NCBI GenBank assembly: GCA_000016765.1
Contig: CP000699.1
Coordinates: forward strand, 2,232,001 to 2,296,000
Length of the DNA stretch: 64,000 nucleotides
Reading direction: 5' to 3'
Origin: Rhizorhabdus wittichii RW1
GTDB taxonomy: Bacteria > Pseudomonadota > Alphaproteobacteria > Sphingomonadales > Sphingomonadaceae
Below, piece by piece: positions 24,944 through 34,400 of the stretch. How positions within the stretch are numbered: position 1 is the stretch's first letter; every line of letters begins with the position of its first letter. The notes below the pieces were generated by a model. That model saw nothing but the letters and a program-made list of their open reading frames with translations. It did no database searches and was not told the origin of the DNA. Position numbers and translations under genes: made by a program.

Positions 24944-26106
24944 GCGGTTCGTTCGTGAGCCGGGCCGCGATCGCGGGCTATGGAGCGACCGAATTCTCCA
25001 AATGCTCGGGCCGCAGCGAGTTGCAGCTCGCGATGGAGGCGATCCTCGCCGCGCTCGCCGATGCCGGGGTCGACCCGGCCGAGGTGGACGGCTTCGCGAC
25101 CTACACCATGGACAACAACAGCGAGCATGAGATCTTCCGCCTGCTCGGCGCGCGGGAGATGCGCTTCTTCGCGCGCACCACCGGCGGCGGCGGCGCGGCC
25201 TGCGGGCCGCTGCAACAGGCGATGCTGGCGGTGTCGGCGGGGATGGCCGACACGGTGGTCTGCTACCGGGCGATGAACGAGCGATCCGAATATCGCTTCG
25301 GCGTGCCGATGGCGCCGACCGCGCCGACCAGCGCCAATCTCCTGTTCGGCTTCCTCGGCGCGCAGGGATTGCGGACGCCGGCGGCGCTCATCGCCATGAC
25401 GATGCGGCGCTACATGCACGAGACCGGCGCGACCGAGGAGGATTTCGCGACCGTCGCCGTCACCACGCGGAAACACGCCGCCGCCAATCCGAATGCCTTC
25501 TTCCACGGCAAGCCGATCACGCGGGAGGATTATTTCGCGGCGCCGATGATCGCCGATCCGCTACGCCTGCTCGATTGCTGCCAGGAGACCGACGGCGCCG
25601 TGGCGATCGTCGTGACCAGCGTGGAGCGCGCCGCCGCGCTGGGCCATCGGCCGATCCGGATCAAGGCGGCGGCGCAGGGCCTGCCGAAAGGGAGCTTCGG
25701 GCTGGGCTCCTATTGGCGGGAGGACATCGTCCCCCGCGAGGGCTCGATCGTCGCGCGCGGGCTCTATGCGCAAGCGGGGCTGGGGCCGAAGGATATCGAC
25801 GTCGCCATCCTCTACGATCATTTCGCGCCGACGGTGCTGCCCTCGCTGGAGGCCTATGGCTTCTGCGCGCCGGGCGAGGCGAAGGAGTTCATCAAGGACG
25901 GCAATATCGAGATCGGCGGCGGCCTTCCGGTCAATCCGCATGGCGGCCTGCTCGCCGAGGCCTATATCCACGGCCTCAACGGCGTGGGCGAGGCGGTTCG
26001 CCAGCTTCGCGGGACGTCGGTCAACCAGCGGCCCGGCGCGGCGAACATCCTCGTCACGGGCGCCAGCGCGGTGCCGACCAGCGGCGTCATCCTCGGCCTG
26101 GACTGA
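24940..26106 (+). CDS. Thiolase-like lipid-transfer protein (Ltp2/SCP2 type), probable aldolase
   Basis: A 388-residue thiolase-fold protein of the SCP2/Ltp2 group: AAIAGYGATEFSKCSGRSEL at the N terminus, GGGGAACGPLQQAMLAVSAG near 83-102, and VVCYRAMNERSEYRFG after it. The canonical thiolase nucleophile context (N-x-x-C-x-S/T-G) is not seen and the C-terminal C-x-G motif is absent. In Ltp2 proteins loss of thiolase cysteines goes with retro-aldol cleavage of hydroxyacyl-CoA rather than thiolysis. Coupled translation with the DUF35 gene supports this. It ends the plus-strand operon; a hairpin spans its stop and that of the convergent phosphatase. Confidence 0.9.
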   Translation: MSGSFVSRAAIAGYGATEFSKCSGRSELQLAMEAILAALADAGVDPAEVDGFATYTMDNNSEHEIFRLLGAREMRFFARTTGGGGAACGPLQQAMLAVSAGMADTVVCYRAMNERSEYRFGVPMAPTAPTSANLLFGFLGAQGLRTPAALIAMTMRRYMHETGATEEDFATVAVTTRKHAAANPNAFFHGKPITREDYFAAPMIADPLRLLDCCQETDGAVAIVVTSVERAAALGHRPIRIKAAAQGLPKGSFGLGSYWREDIVPREGSIVARGLYAQAGLGPKDIDVAILYDHFAPTVLPSLEAYGFCAPGEAKEFIKDGNIEIGGGLPVNPHGGLLAEAYIHGLNGVGEAVRQLRGTSVNQRPGAANILVTGASAVPTSGVILGLD

Positions 26107-26122
26107 CGCCTCGTCAGGCGTC
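26105..26122. terminator. Hairpin across two convergent stop codons
   Basis: GACGCCT (26105-26111) and AGGCGTC (26116-26122) form a perfect 7-bp stem with loop CGTC. It spans the stop of the thiolase-like gene (ends 26106) and that of the convergent phosphatase (from 26114). No T-run follows on either strand, so it is a weak or factor-assisted bidirectional terminator at best. Confidence 0.45.
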
Positions 26123-26956
26123 CGGTTCCAGATACAGCGCGCGCAGCCGCCCGATCGCCCCGGCGTCCATCTTCAGCCGCTGCTCCGCATAGCGCTCGAC
26201 GCTGCCGAATTGCGCCTCGATCGCGTCGAAACCGTGCTTCAGCAGGGCCGTCCCTTCCGCATCGACCAGCTTCGGCGGCTTGATCGCATCCATGCCGTTG
26301 CGGCGGATCGCGTCGGTATAGAAGCGGGCAACGAGGTTGGTGTCCGCGAAGGCCGCGACGCCGAGCCGGTCCAGCTCATTGTCGAAGCGGCGGCATTCGG
26401 TGGACAGCAGATAATCAGCATAGATGGTGTCGCGATCGACCCCGAGCAGGTCGAGCAGCAATCCCGCCGCCAGGCCGGTCCGGTCCTGGCCGGCCGAGCA
26501 ATGGAAGATGACCGGCGCCTCCCCGTCGAGCAGCGCCGCGAACAGCTCCGCGAAGGTCGGGGCGAGGATCTCGACGAACAGGCCGTAGAGCCCCTGGTGC
26601 AGGTCGTTGACCGCCGCGCCGGGGCGAGCCGGGACGAAGGGCCTTCCGTAGATCAGGGCGGGATCATAGTCGGCCAAGATGTGGCGGCTATGCTCCGGCC
26701 CCTGCCAGCGCGTCGGCGCCAGCTCGCGCTCGGCCGCGGAGCGGAGGTCGCAGACCAGCGCGATGCGCTGCGCCCGCATCCACACCCAGTCCGCCGCCCC
26801 CAGCTTCGGCATCGCGCCCGAGCGATAGAGCCGCCCCCAGCGGACCTTGCGGCCGCCGGCACCCGCATAGCCGCCGAGATCGCGCAGGTTCGACGTGCCC
26901 GGCAAGACGACATGGCGTTGCCGCGCGGGGGCGGCGTCGGGTGATCGGGCAGGCAT
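26114..26956 (-). CDS. Tyrosine-phosphatase-family protein (Y_phosphatase3)
   Basis: A 280-residue cysteine phosphatase. GTSNLRDLGGY (20-30) is the N-terminal hallmark of this family and the P-loop HCSAGQDRTG supplies nucleophile Cys153 and Arg159. Relatives dephosphorylate phosphotyrosine, phosphoinositides or small phosphorylated metabolites. ATG at 26954-26956 follows AAGGAG; a longer frame upstream is not needed. It is divergent from an APH-fold phosphotransferase at 27112, which suggests a kinase/phosphatase pair, though no shared substrate is known. Confidence 0.88.
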   Translation of the reverse strand: MPARSPDAAPARQRHVVLPGTSNLRDLGGYAGAGGRKVRWGRLYRSGAMPKLGAADWVWMRAQRIALVCDLRSAAERELAPTRWQGPEHSRHILADYDPALIYGRPFVPARPGAAVNDLHQGLYGLFVEILAPTFAELFAALLDGEAPVIFHCSAGQDRTGLAAGLLLDLLGVDRDTIYADYLLSTECRRFDNELDRLGVAAFADTNLVARFYTDAIRRNGMDAIKPPKLVDAEGTALLKHGFDAIEAQFGSVERYAEQRLKMDAGAIGRLRALYLEPDA

Positions 26957-27006
26957 CGCGTCTCCTTCGAATATGCCTTGTGCCACCGAACGCCGTTGCG
27001 GCGCGA

Positions 27007-27040
27007 TCCGCACATGCAATCCGCCTTGTCCGCGCATGCA
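27007..27040. promoter_or_regulatory. Tandem direct repeats in the phosphatase/phosphotransferase promoter region
   Basis: TCCGCACATGCA (27007-27018) and TCCGCGCATGCA (27029-27040) differ by one base and are spaced 22 bp start to start, about two helical turns. They lie between two divergent starts (26956 and 27112), so a regulator bound to one face of the DNA could act on both genes. No clear -35/-10 pair is seen. Confidence 0.35.
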
Positions 27041-27111
27041 GGATTTCGCTGGCGCTGGTGACTCTTGGGCCAAGGTCCGTGAGAAGCGATGGAGAGAGGA
27101 TATGAGGTGAT

Positions 27112-28311
27112 ATGATGGATCTGGCGGGAAAGTTCTGGCGAGGCAGCGGCGTGGTCCGGTTCGGGTCGCAGGTGGCCTGGGAAGGGCTGACGAGATATTG
27201 CCCGACCGATCCGGACAAGGTGCCGGCCTCCGCCGCCAGGATCTCGCCGCAATGGCTGAACGCCGTCCTGTGCCGCGACACGCCCGGCGCCGAGATCACC
27301 GAGATCGACGTCACCGGCGGCAGCGACGGCACCAACACGCGGCGCGCGCTCCGCGTCGGCTATAACGAGGCGGGCATGGCCGCCGGGCTGCCGACCGAGC
27401 TGTTCGTCAAGTCGGCCACGGCGATGCGGACGCGGATGATGAACACGCTCACCACGCGCGGCGAGAGCGAGGTCATCTTCTACCAGTCGATGCGCCCGCG
27501 CCTGCCGATCGAGGCGCCGCGCGCCATCTATGCCGGGTTCGACCGGTCGTCGGGCCGGATGCTGATCATCTTCCCGAACATGGCGGCGGCCGGAACCAGG
27601 TTCCTCGACCCCTCCCACCATGTCACGCGCGAGCAGGCGGAGGGGATGATCGACCTGCTCGCCGGCTACCAGTCGGCGACCTGGAACAGCCCGGAGCTGC
27701 GGTCGAGCCGCTCCTTCCCGACGACGCTCCGCTACCAGGAACTGATCAACGTCCGCGCGCTTCCCTTCGAGAAGCGCGGCGCGGTCGGCCTCGACAGGGC
27801 CGCCAGGGTGATGCCCGATGCGCTCAACCGGATCGACCGGAACCGGCTGTGGCGCCTCCACATGGCGTCGATCAAGCGGCTGGAGAAGCGCGCCCATGTG
27901 CTGACCCATTACGACATGCATGTCGGCAACTGGTACATCACCGGCGACGGACGCATGGGCCTCACCGACTGGAGCATGCGCTTCGGCCACTGGAGCGCGG
28001 ACCTCACCTACATGCTGCTCTCGGCGCTGCGCATCGAGGACCGGCGGGCATGGGAACGCGACCTGCTGAAGCGCTATCGCGAGCAGCTCGCCAGCGGCGG
28101 GGTGAAGGACGGCCTGCCCAGCGACGACGAGGTCTGGGCCGAATATCGCCGCCAGACCTTCCACCCGCTCTATTTCTGGCTGACGACGATCGGCGCGGGG
28201 GTGCTGCAACCCGACATGCAGCCGGACCATATCTCGCTCGCCAATCTGGAACGCATGGGCCAGGCGATGGTCGACCTGGATTCGTTCAGCGCGATCGAAG
28301 AGGTGATGTAA
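27112..28311 (+). CDS. APH-fold phosphotransferase family protein
   Basis: A 399-residue kinase-like protein. The catalytic loop HYDMHVGN places His266, Asp268, His270 and Asn273, and GLTDWSMRFGHWSADLTYML provides the metal-binding aspartate; a lysine-bearing VKSATAMRTR lies near residue 100. This is the aminoglycoside phosphotransferase/choline-kinase/ecdysteroid-kinase-like fold that phosphorylates a hydroxyl of a small molecule with ATP. In catabolic clusters such genes probably activate a hydroxylated substrate. The start at 27112 follows GAGGTG; an ATG three bases on is equally possible. It is divergent from a phosphatase gene and ends before a strong hairpin. Confidence 0.85.
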   Translation: MMDLAGKFWRGSGVVRFGSQVAWEGLTRYCPTDPDKVPASAARISPQWLNAVLCRDTPGAEITEIDVTGGSDGTNTRRALRVGYNEAGMAAGLPTELFVKSATAMRTRMMNTLTTRGESEVIFYQSMRPRLPIEAPRAIYAGFDRSSGRMLIIFPNMAAAGTRFLDPSHHVTREQAEGMIDLLAGYQSATWNSPELRSSRSFPTTLRYQELINVRALPFEKRGAVGLDRAARVMPDALNRIDRNRLWRLHMASIKRLEKRAHVLTHYDMHVGNWYITGDGRMGLTDWSMRFGHWSADLTYMLLSALRIEDRRAWERDLLKRYREQLASGGVKDGLPSDDEVWAEYRRQTFHPLYFWLTTIGAGVLQPDMQPDHISLANLERMGQAMVDLDSFSAIEEVM

Positions 28312-28316
28312 GAGGC

Positions 28317-28349
28317 GCGGCGCCGGCCGGGCCTTCCGGTCGGCGCCGC
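28317..28349. terminator. Strong GC-rich hairpin between convergent genes
   Basis: GCGGCGCCG (28317-28325) pairs perfectly with CGGCGCCGC (28341-28349). The inner bases 28326-28330 and 28336-28340 extend the stem to about 14 pairs (one G-T) with loop GCCTT. It lies between the phosphotransferase stop (28311) and the convergent SDR stop (28372). No T-run follows, so it is a likely bidirectional but U-poor terminator. Confidence 0.55.
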
Positions 28350-28371
28350 AGCAGACGAAGTCTCCGGACCG

Positions 28372-29247
28372 TCAGGCGTCCTGGAACTGCTTGATCTCCT
28401 CGATCGCGGTCGGGAGGCCGAGCTGCTCGCGCACGCGGTAGCCATAGTCCGACAGCAGGTCGACGCCGCTCACATAGCGGGCCATGTCGCTGTTGAGGAA
28501 CAGCAGCGCTTCGGCCTGCTCCCTCGGGTCGGAGGGGCGGCCCACCGCCGGCCAGATCACCTTGAGATCGGGATCGCCGGTCTGCGAGATGGCGTCGAAG
28601 GACGACATCATCGGCGTGACGGTCAGGCCGGGGCTCAGCGTGTTGATGCGGATATGCCTTTCCGCCAGCGCCCAGGTCCGCCGCTTCATGTAGGTGACCA
28701 GCGCCTCCTTCGAGAAGCGGTAGTTCATGTTGAGGCGCGGATCGCCGCCCAGCACCTCGGGATCGTCGGCATGATCCTCCAGCCACCGCTTCGCCGAGGC
28801 GAAGTCGGGCGTCGCGAGCAGCTCGTCGATCTTGGCGAGCTTGTCGCGCCAGGCGCTGCCGCTCATCGACGCGATCAGCGCGATGGCGCCGCCCTGCGGG
28901 ATGCGCGGGACGAGGCTCTCGACCAGATGGCGCGGCCCGACGAAGTTCACCAGATTGACATGGACGGGGCTGAAGCTCCTGCCCAGATACATGGCCGATA
29001 TGCCGGCGCAGCCGAACAGGCAGTCGACCCGCTCGGGCAGTTGCGCGACCGCCGCGTCGATCGAGGCGGGATCGGAGAGGTCGACGCGCAGCGCCTGCGC
29101 GACCGGCAGGTCGACCGGCGCGATGTCCATCGCATGCACCTCGGCGCCCAGCGCGACCAGCAGCTCGGCCGCCTCCCGTCCCATGCCGGTCGCAGCGCCG
29201 GTGACGGCGACGGTCTTCCCCCTGTAACCCAGCAGGTCGAGGGTCAT
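28372..29247 (-). CDS. SDR family oxidoreductase, 3-alpha-HSD-like
   Basis: A 291-residue short-chain dehydrogenase with cofactor loop TGAATGMG (about 16-23), acidic AMDIAP after beta-2, a CAG in place of NAAG, serine in SMSGSAW and catalytic Tyr/Lys in NYRFSKEALV. Residues 125-165 form an insertion before the catalytic tyrosine, as in bacterial 3-alpha-hydroxysteroid dehydrogenase-like SDRs. It would interconvert a ring alcohol and ketone with NAD(H). It is the last gene of a four-gene operon (fused ferredoxin oxidoreductase, crotonase, P450, SDR), with a 4-bp overlap to the P450. Confidence 0.9.
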   Translation of the reverse strand: MTLDLLGYRGKTVAVTGAATGMGREAAELLVALGAEVHAMDIAPVDLPVAQALRVDLSDPASIDAAVAQLPERVDCLFGCAGISAMYLGRSFSPVHVNLVNFVGPRHLVESLVPRIPQGGAIALIASMSGSAWRDKLAKIDELLATPDFASAKRWLEDHADDPEVLGGDPRLNMNYRFSKEALVTYMKRRTWALAERHIRINTLSPGLTVTPMMSSFDAISQTGDPDLKVIWPAVGRPSDPREQAEALLFLNSDMARYVSGVDLLSDYGYRVREQLGLPTAIEEIKQFQDA

Positions 29248-30581
29248 GCGGCTTCTCCCAATTGTCCCGATTGCTTGTCGAAGAGCTCGTAGCGCACGCG
29301 CAGGCTGGTCATGCCGCGCACGGCGAGGCTTGCCAGATCGTAGCGGACGGCATCGGGGCCGGCGAGTTCCATATGCTTCACCCGCTCGGCGAGGCGGGCG
29401 ATCCAGATCCTGGTCTCGAGGCGGGCGAGCTGCGCGCCGGGGCAGACGTGGATGCCCTGCCCGAACGACAGGTGCCGGCGGGTGTTGGTCCGCTCGGCGA
29501 CGAACGTGTCGGGATCGGGGAAGACCTTGGGATCGCGGTTCGCCTGGTTGAAGCAGACCGAGACGATCGAGCCGGCCGGGATCGGCACGCCGCCGATCTC
29601 CGCATCCTGCTTGCAGAAGCGCATCATCGTGAAGACCGGCGCGGTCAGGCGAAGCGATTCCTCGACTATGCCGGGGATGATGTCCGGCTGGGTGCGGACC
29701 CGGTCGAGCAGGCCGGGCTCGGTCGCGAGATAGAACATCGCCGCGCCGATGAGCTGCGTGGTGGTCTCGTTGCCGCCCAGCATCGCGAGGGTAAGCAGCT
29801 CGACGCCCTCATCGAAATCGAGCGGGCCTTCGCCCGTCGCCTCGTCCACGGGCTCCTGCGTCATCGCGGCGATGCGGCCGATCAGGTCGTCCGAGGGATC
29901 CGCGAGCCGCTTGCGGACTTCCGAGGCGAACATGGCGCGCTGCTCGGACATCGCCTTGGCCAGCGCCATCCAGTCCTCGTCGCTGGCGTAGCGGCCCGAC
30001 GTCTGGCTGGAATCGTCCGACCATTGCTTGATCTTCGGCAGATAGTCGTCGGGGATGCCGAGAATGTCGGCGATCACCGCGATCGGCAGCGGAGCGGCGG
30101 CCTCGGCGATCAGGTCGATCTCGGTGCGGCCCTCGAAGCGGGCGAGCAGCCTGGCCGACTGTTCCTCGATGAACTCCTCCCAGCGGCGGAAGCGGGCCGT
30201 CACCGCCTTGATGATCACCTTGCGCTGGCGGGTGTGGACGGGCGGGTCGCGGTGGGGAATGACGTCGACCATGTTGCTGCGATTGCCGCCGAGCGCCTGC
30301 ATCCGCTCGACCTGGTCCGGGGTCGGGGTGATGCCGATCGCCTTCAAGGCGGGGCCGAAATCGTCATGCTCGCTGGAGAAATGCTCCGGGTCCATCAGCA
30401 CGCGCAGGCATTCGTCGTGCCGCGTCACCAGATACCAGGGCTTGTCGCCGACCTGGTGGACCGGCGCCTCGCCCTGGAGCTCGGCCAGCTTGGGATAGGG
30501 GCAGGCCGCGAACTCGCGCGACATCAGCTCCTTGATGTCGATGCCGGCCACGGGGCATCCTGATTGGGCTTTGCTGTCCAT
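29244..30581 (-). CDS. Cytochrome P450 (second paralogue)
   Basis: A 445-residue soluble P450. I-helix motif GGNETTT, the E-x-x-R pair in VEESLRLTAP and the heme loop FGQGIHVCPGA with Cys380 are visible. The N terminus reads CPVAGIDIKELMSREFAACP. The ATG at 30579-30581 is preceded by GAGAGGTAGAG and lies two bases after the crotonase stop, so a longer upstream frame is rejected. It shares length and many segments with the P450 at 3465, so the two are recent paralogues, possibly acting on related substrates or different carbons of one substrate. No redox partner is encoded nearby. Confidence 0.95.
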   Translation of the reverse strand: MDSKAQSGCPVAGIDIKELMSREFAACPYPKLAELQGEAPVHQVGDKPWYLVTRHDECLRVLMDPEHFSSEHDDFGPALKAIGITPTPDQVERMQALGGNRSNMVDVIPHRDPPVHTRQRKVIIKAVTARFRRWEEFIEEQSARLLARFEGRTEIDLIAEAAAPLPIAVIADILGIPDDYLPKIKQWSDDSSQTSGRYASDEDWMALAKAMSEQRAMFASEVRKRLADPSDDLIGRIAAMTQEPVDEATGEGPLDFDEGVELLTLAMLGGNETTTQLIGAAMFYLATEPGLLDRVRTQPDIIPGIVEESLRLTAPVFTMMRFCKQDAEIGGVPIPAGSIVSVCFNQANRDPKVFPDPDTFVAERTNTRRHLSFGQGIHVCPGAQLARLETRIWIARLAERVKHMELAGPDAVRYDLASLAVRGMTSLRVRYELFDKQSGQLGEAA

Positions 30582-30583
30582 CT

Positions 30584-31483
30584 CTACCTCTCGCTTTTCT
30601 GATCCTGGAATTCGGGTTCGGTCCACCATGGAAAGGCCGGCGGCATGTCCGCCGAGACGCGGCCCTCGAAACGCGCCGGGCGCTTTTCCAGGAAGGCGCC
30701 GACCCCTTCGCGTGCGTCGGCCGAGCTGCCCAGCGCCTGCACCAGCCGGCTGTCGAGCCGATGCGCGTCCATCGGATGGTCGCTGCCGAGCATCCGCCAC
30801 ATCATCTGCCGCGTCAGCGCGACCGACACCGGCGCGGCGTTCTCGACGATCTCGGCGGCCAGCGCGCGGGCGGCGGGCAGCAGTTCGTCGGGCGCATGGA
30901 CCGAGCGGACGAGCCCCCGCTCCTTCGCCTCGGCCGCGCCGACCAGCCGGCCCGACAGCGTCCATTCGAGCGCCGTCGAGATGCCGACGATGCGCGGCAG
31001 GAACCAGCTCGACGCCGATTCCGGCACGATGCCACGCCGGACGAAGGGGAAGCCGAAACGGGCCGGTTCCGCCGCAAGACGGACGTCCATCGCCAGCGAT
31101 ATGGTGGCGCCCGCCCCGACCGCCGCGCCGTTGATCGCGCCGATCACCGGCTTGAGCGCATTGAAGATGCGCAGCGCCACCCGTCCGCCGCTGTCGCGAT
31201 AGGTCCCGCCGCGCTCGGCCTCGGCCCGCACGGCGGCGTCGCGCCTCGAATAGTCGAAGGTCTCGGCCCCGCCGGAAATGTCCGCCCCCGCACAGAAGGC
31301 CCGGCCACCTTCGCCGGTGACGATCACCACCCGAACATCGTCATCGGCGTCGGCGGTGTCGAGGGCGCGTATCAGCTCCAGCGTCATCGTCGCGTTCATC
31401 GTGTTCATGCGCTCGGGGCGCGCCAGGGTGATGGTCGCGATCCCCCGATCGACATCGAACCTGATGGTCTCGAAGTCGCTCAT
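30584..31483 (-). CDS. Enoyl-CoA hydratase/isomerase family protein
   Basis: A 299-residue crotonase. Oxyanion segments are GRAFCAGADISGGAETFDYS (near 59-78) and AINGAAVGAGATISLAMDVR (near 112-131). A 20-25-residue insertion follows the first segment. The C terminus EGVGAFLEKRPARFEGRVSA is standard, then extends. It overlaps the stop of the large oxidoreductase gene by 4 bp and ends two bases before the P450, so it is co-translated within the operon. The substrate is probably an enoyl-CoA derived from the P450-oxidised compound. Confidence 0.9.
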   Translation of the reverse strand: MSDFETIRFDVDRGIATITLARPERMNTMNATMTLELIRALDTADADDDVRVVIVTGEGGRAFCAGADISGGAETFDYSRRDAAVRAEAERGGTYRDSGGRVALRIFNALKPVIGAINGAAVGAGATISLAMDVRLAAEPARFGFPFVRRGIVPESASSWFLPRIVGISTALEWTLSGRLVGAAEAKERGLVRSVHAPDELLPAARALAAEIVENAAPVSVALTRQMMWRMLGSDHPMDAHRLDSRLVQALGSSADAREGVGAFLEKRPARFEGRVSADMPPAFPWWTEPEFQDQKSER

Positions 31484-34400
31484 GCCGCCTGCTCCTCCGG
31501 CACGCGATCGAGCGCCGCCAGCAGTTCCTGCCGACGGGCCAGCGCCGCCTCGACATTGCGTTCCTTGACGGGGCCGTAGCCCCTGATGTCCTCCGGCAGG
31601 GCCGCGATCGCGACCGCGCTGGCATAGTCGACCCTGTCGAGCCTCGGCAGCAGCTCCTCGATCCAGCCGCGATAGTCGGCGATCAGCCGGCGTTCCAGCT
31701 TGCGATCGGCGCCATAGGCGAACGGATCGAACGGCGTGCCGCGCAGGAATTTGAAGTGGCGGAGCAACCTGAACGCCGACATCATCCAGCCGCCGAAACG
31801 CCGCTTGCGCGGCTCGCCGGCGTCGGTCCGACCGAGCGGCAGGATCGGTGGGGCGAGGTTGAAGGATAGCCGGTACGGCCCCTCGAACATCCGGTCGAGC
31901 CGCTGGCGAAGCTCGGGCGAGGCATGGAGCCGGGCAACCTCATATTCGTCCTTGTAGCGCATCAGCTTGAACAGGTTGAGCGCGACGGCCCGCGCGACAT
32001 CGCCGCGCGGATCGCCGGCCGCGACCCGGCGCACGAACCGCTCGTAACGATCGGCATAGGCCCTGTCCTGATAGCTGGTCAGCAGCTCGCGGCAGCGCTG
32101 GATGGCGGCTTCCAGCGGCAACTCGGTCAGCGGGACGGGCGCCACCTCGGCACCGACCAGCTTGTCGAACGTCGCCGGGTCCTGCGCGGCCATGCGGCCG
32201 AGGCGGAAGGCCAGCAGGTTGCCCTTGCCGTTCCGCCCCTCCGAGAAGGCTCGCTCCATCGCTTCGCTCCGCAGCGGGAGCAGGCCCCGCTGGAACGCGA
32301 AGCCGAGCATGAAGATGTTGAGCAGCGGCCCCGTCCCCAGGATGCGCGCCGCCACCGGGCCAGGGCTCGCGCGATGGACGGCCCGATCGTCGAGCACGTC
32401 GCCGACCACGCGCCCGAAGCGCTGGAACGACATGTCGAAGCCGGGATCGCGCTGGAACACCGCCGTGGGAATGACGTCCGCGTTGAGGACGGCCTGGGTC
32501 CGGCCGGGCGAAAGCAACTGGACGACTTCGGGCGCGGTCGCGGCGATCGCGTCGCAGCCGACCAGCAGGTCGAGCTGCTCGCGCGGGATGCGCGGACGGA
32601 AATCCTCCTCGGACCCGTCGCCCAGGAAACGGATATGGCTGAACACAGCGCCGTTCTTCTGCGACACGCCGGTCACGTCGAAGGTCAGCACCTTCTGGCC
32701 TTCCAGCCAGGCGGCGCGCGCCAGCGTCGCGCCGAGGGTGATGACCCCGGTGCCGCCGATGCCCGCGAGCACGATGTTGAACGAATCGGCGCTGAGCGCG
32801 GCGGGAGCGGGCTCCACCAGCCGCTCGCCCAGCGTCGTCAGCAGGTCGGCGCTGGAGGCCGCCTTGCGCAGCTTGCCGCCGGTGACGGTGATGAAGGACG
32901 GGCAGAAACCCTCGACGCAGGTATAATCCTTGTTGCAATTCTCCTGGTCGATCTGGCGCTTCACGCCCAGCTCGGTCTGGAGCGGCAACACGCTGACGCA
33001 GCTCGACTTGCTGTTGCAGTCGCCGCAGCCTTCGCAGACGTCGCTGTTGATGAAGGTCCGGATCGGCAGGTCCGGATATTCGCCCCGCTTGCGCAGCCGC
33101 CGCCGCTCCGCCGCGCAGCCCTGGTCATAGACGAGGACGGTGACGCCCTCGATCTCGCGCAGCTCGCGCTGGATGCGCATCAGGGCGTCGCGATGATGGA
33201 CCTCGATCCCGGCCGGCATGTCCGGGAAGCGATCCGGGTCCTCGCTGACCAGCACGACCTTTCGCGCGCCTTCGGCCAGCGTCTGCCGCGCGATGATGCC
33301 GGCGTCGGGCGAACCCTCGACCGGCTGGCCCCCGGTCATGGCGACGGCGGAATTGCAGAGGATCTTGTAGGTGATGTTGACGTTGGCGGCGATCGCGGCG
33401 CGGATCGCGAGCAGGCCCGAATGGGCGTAGGTGCCGTCGCCCATATTCTGGAAGATGTGGCGGGGGCCGCCGAACGGGGCGATGCCGAGCCAGGTCCCCC
33501 CTTCCCCGCCCATATGGGTGGACGGCCTGGTCCGCAGGTCGGGAATCCACATCGCCATGCCGTGGCAGCCGATGCCGCCCAGCGCCTCGCTGCCCTCGGG
33601 CACGCGGGTGGAACGGTTATGCGGACAGCCGGAACAGAACATCGGCGCGCGCGCCACCGGCCCTGCGCCGCGCGCCTGCGCCGCTTCCGCACGGATGCGT
33701 TCGCGGGCCTCGCGAAGCCCCGCGTCCAGCAGATCGAGCGCCTCCAGCCGGTCCGCCAGCGCAAGCGCGACGCTGGTCGCGGTGAGCTCGCCATATTCGT
33801 TCAGCAGCGGCGCGCCCGCCGGGGTCGTCTTGCCCGACAGCGCCGGCCGCTGGGCATCGGGAATGCCGAGCAATATCTGCGCGAGCTGCCATTCGACCAG
33901 CGAGCGCTTCTCCTCGACGACGAGGACTTCGCGATGCCCCGCCACGAACGGCCGCGCCGCCGCCGGATCGAGCGGCCAGGTGACGAGCGGCTTCAGGATG
34001 CGGATGCCCAGCGCCGCGGCGCGTTCACCGTCCAGGCCGAGGAGGCGCAGCGCCTCGTGCACGTCGACATGCGCCTTGCCGGGCGCAATGATGCCGAGCA
34101 TCCGGCGCGGCGAATCGAGCGTCACCCGGTCGAGCGCATTGGCCGCCAGGAAGGCGCGCGCGGCCGGCAGGCGGTAGCGATAGAGGCTTTCCTCCTGGGC
34201 GAGCGGCGCGAACTGGGTGGCGATGTGATAGCCGCCCGACGGCGCCTCCACCTCCGGCAGGACGAGGGTGCGCTCGGGCCGCCTCAGCGGCAGGACGGCC
34301 GACGCCTCGACGATCTCGGTGGCGCATTTGAAGCCGATCCACGTCCCCGCGAAGCGCGACATCGAAACCGCCACCGGCAGATATTCGAAATATTCCTCGA

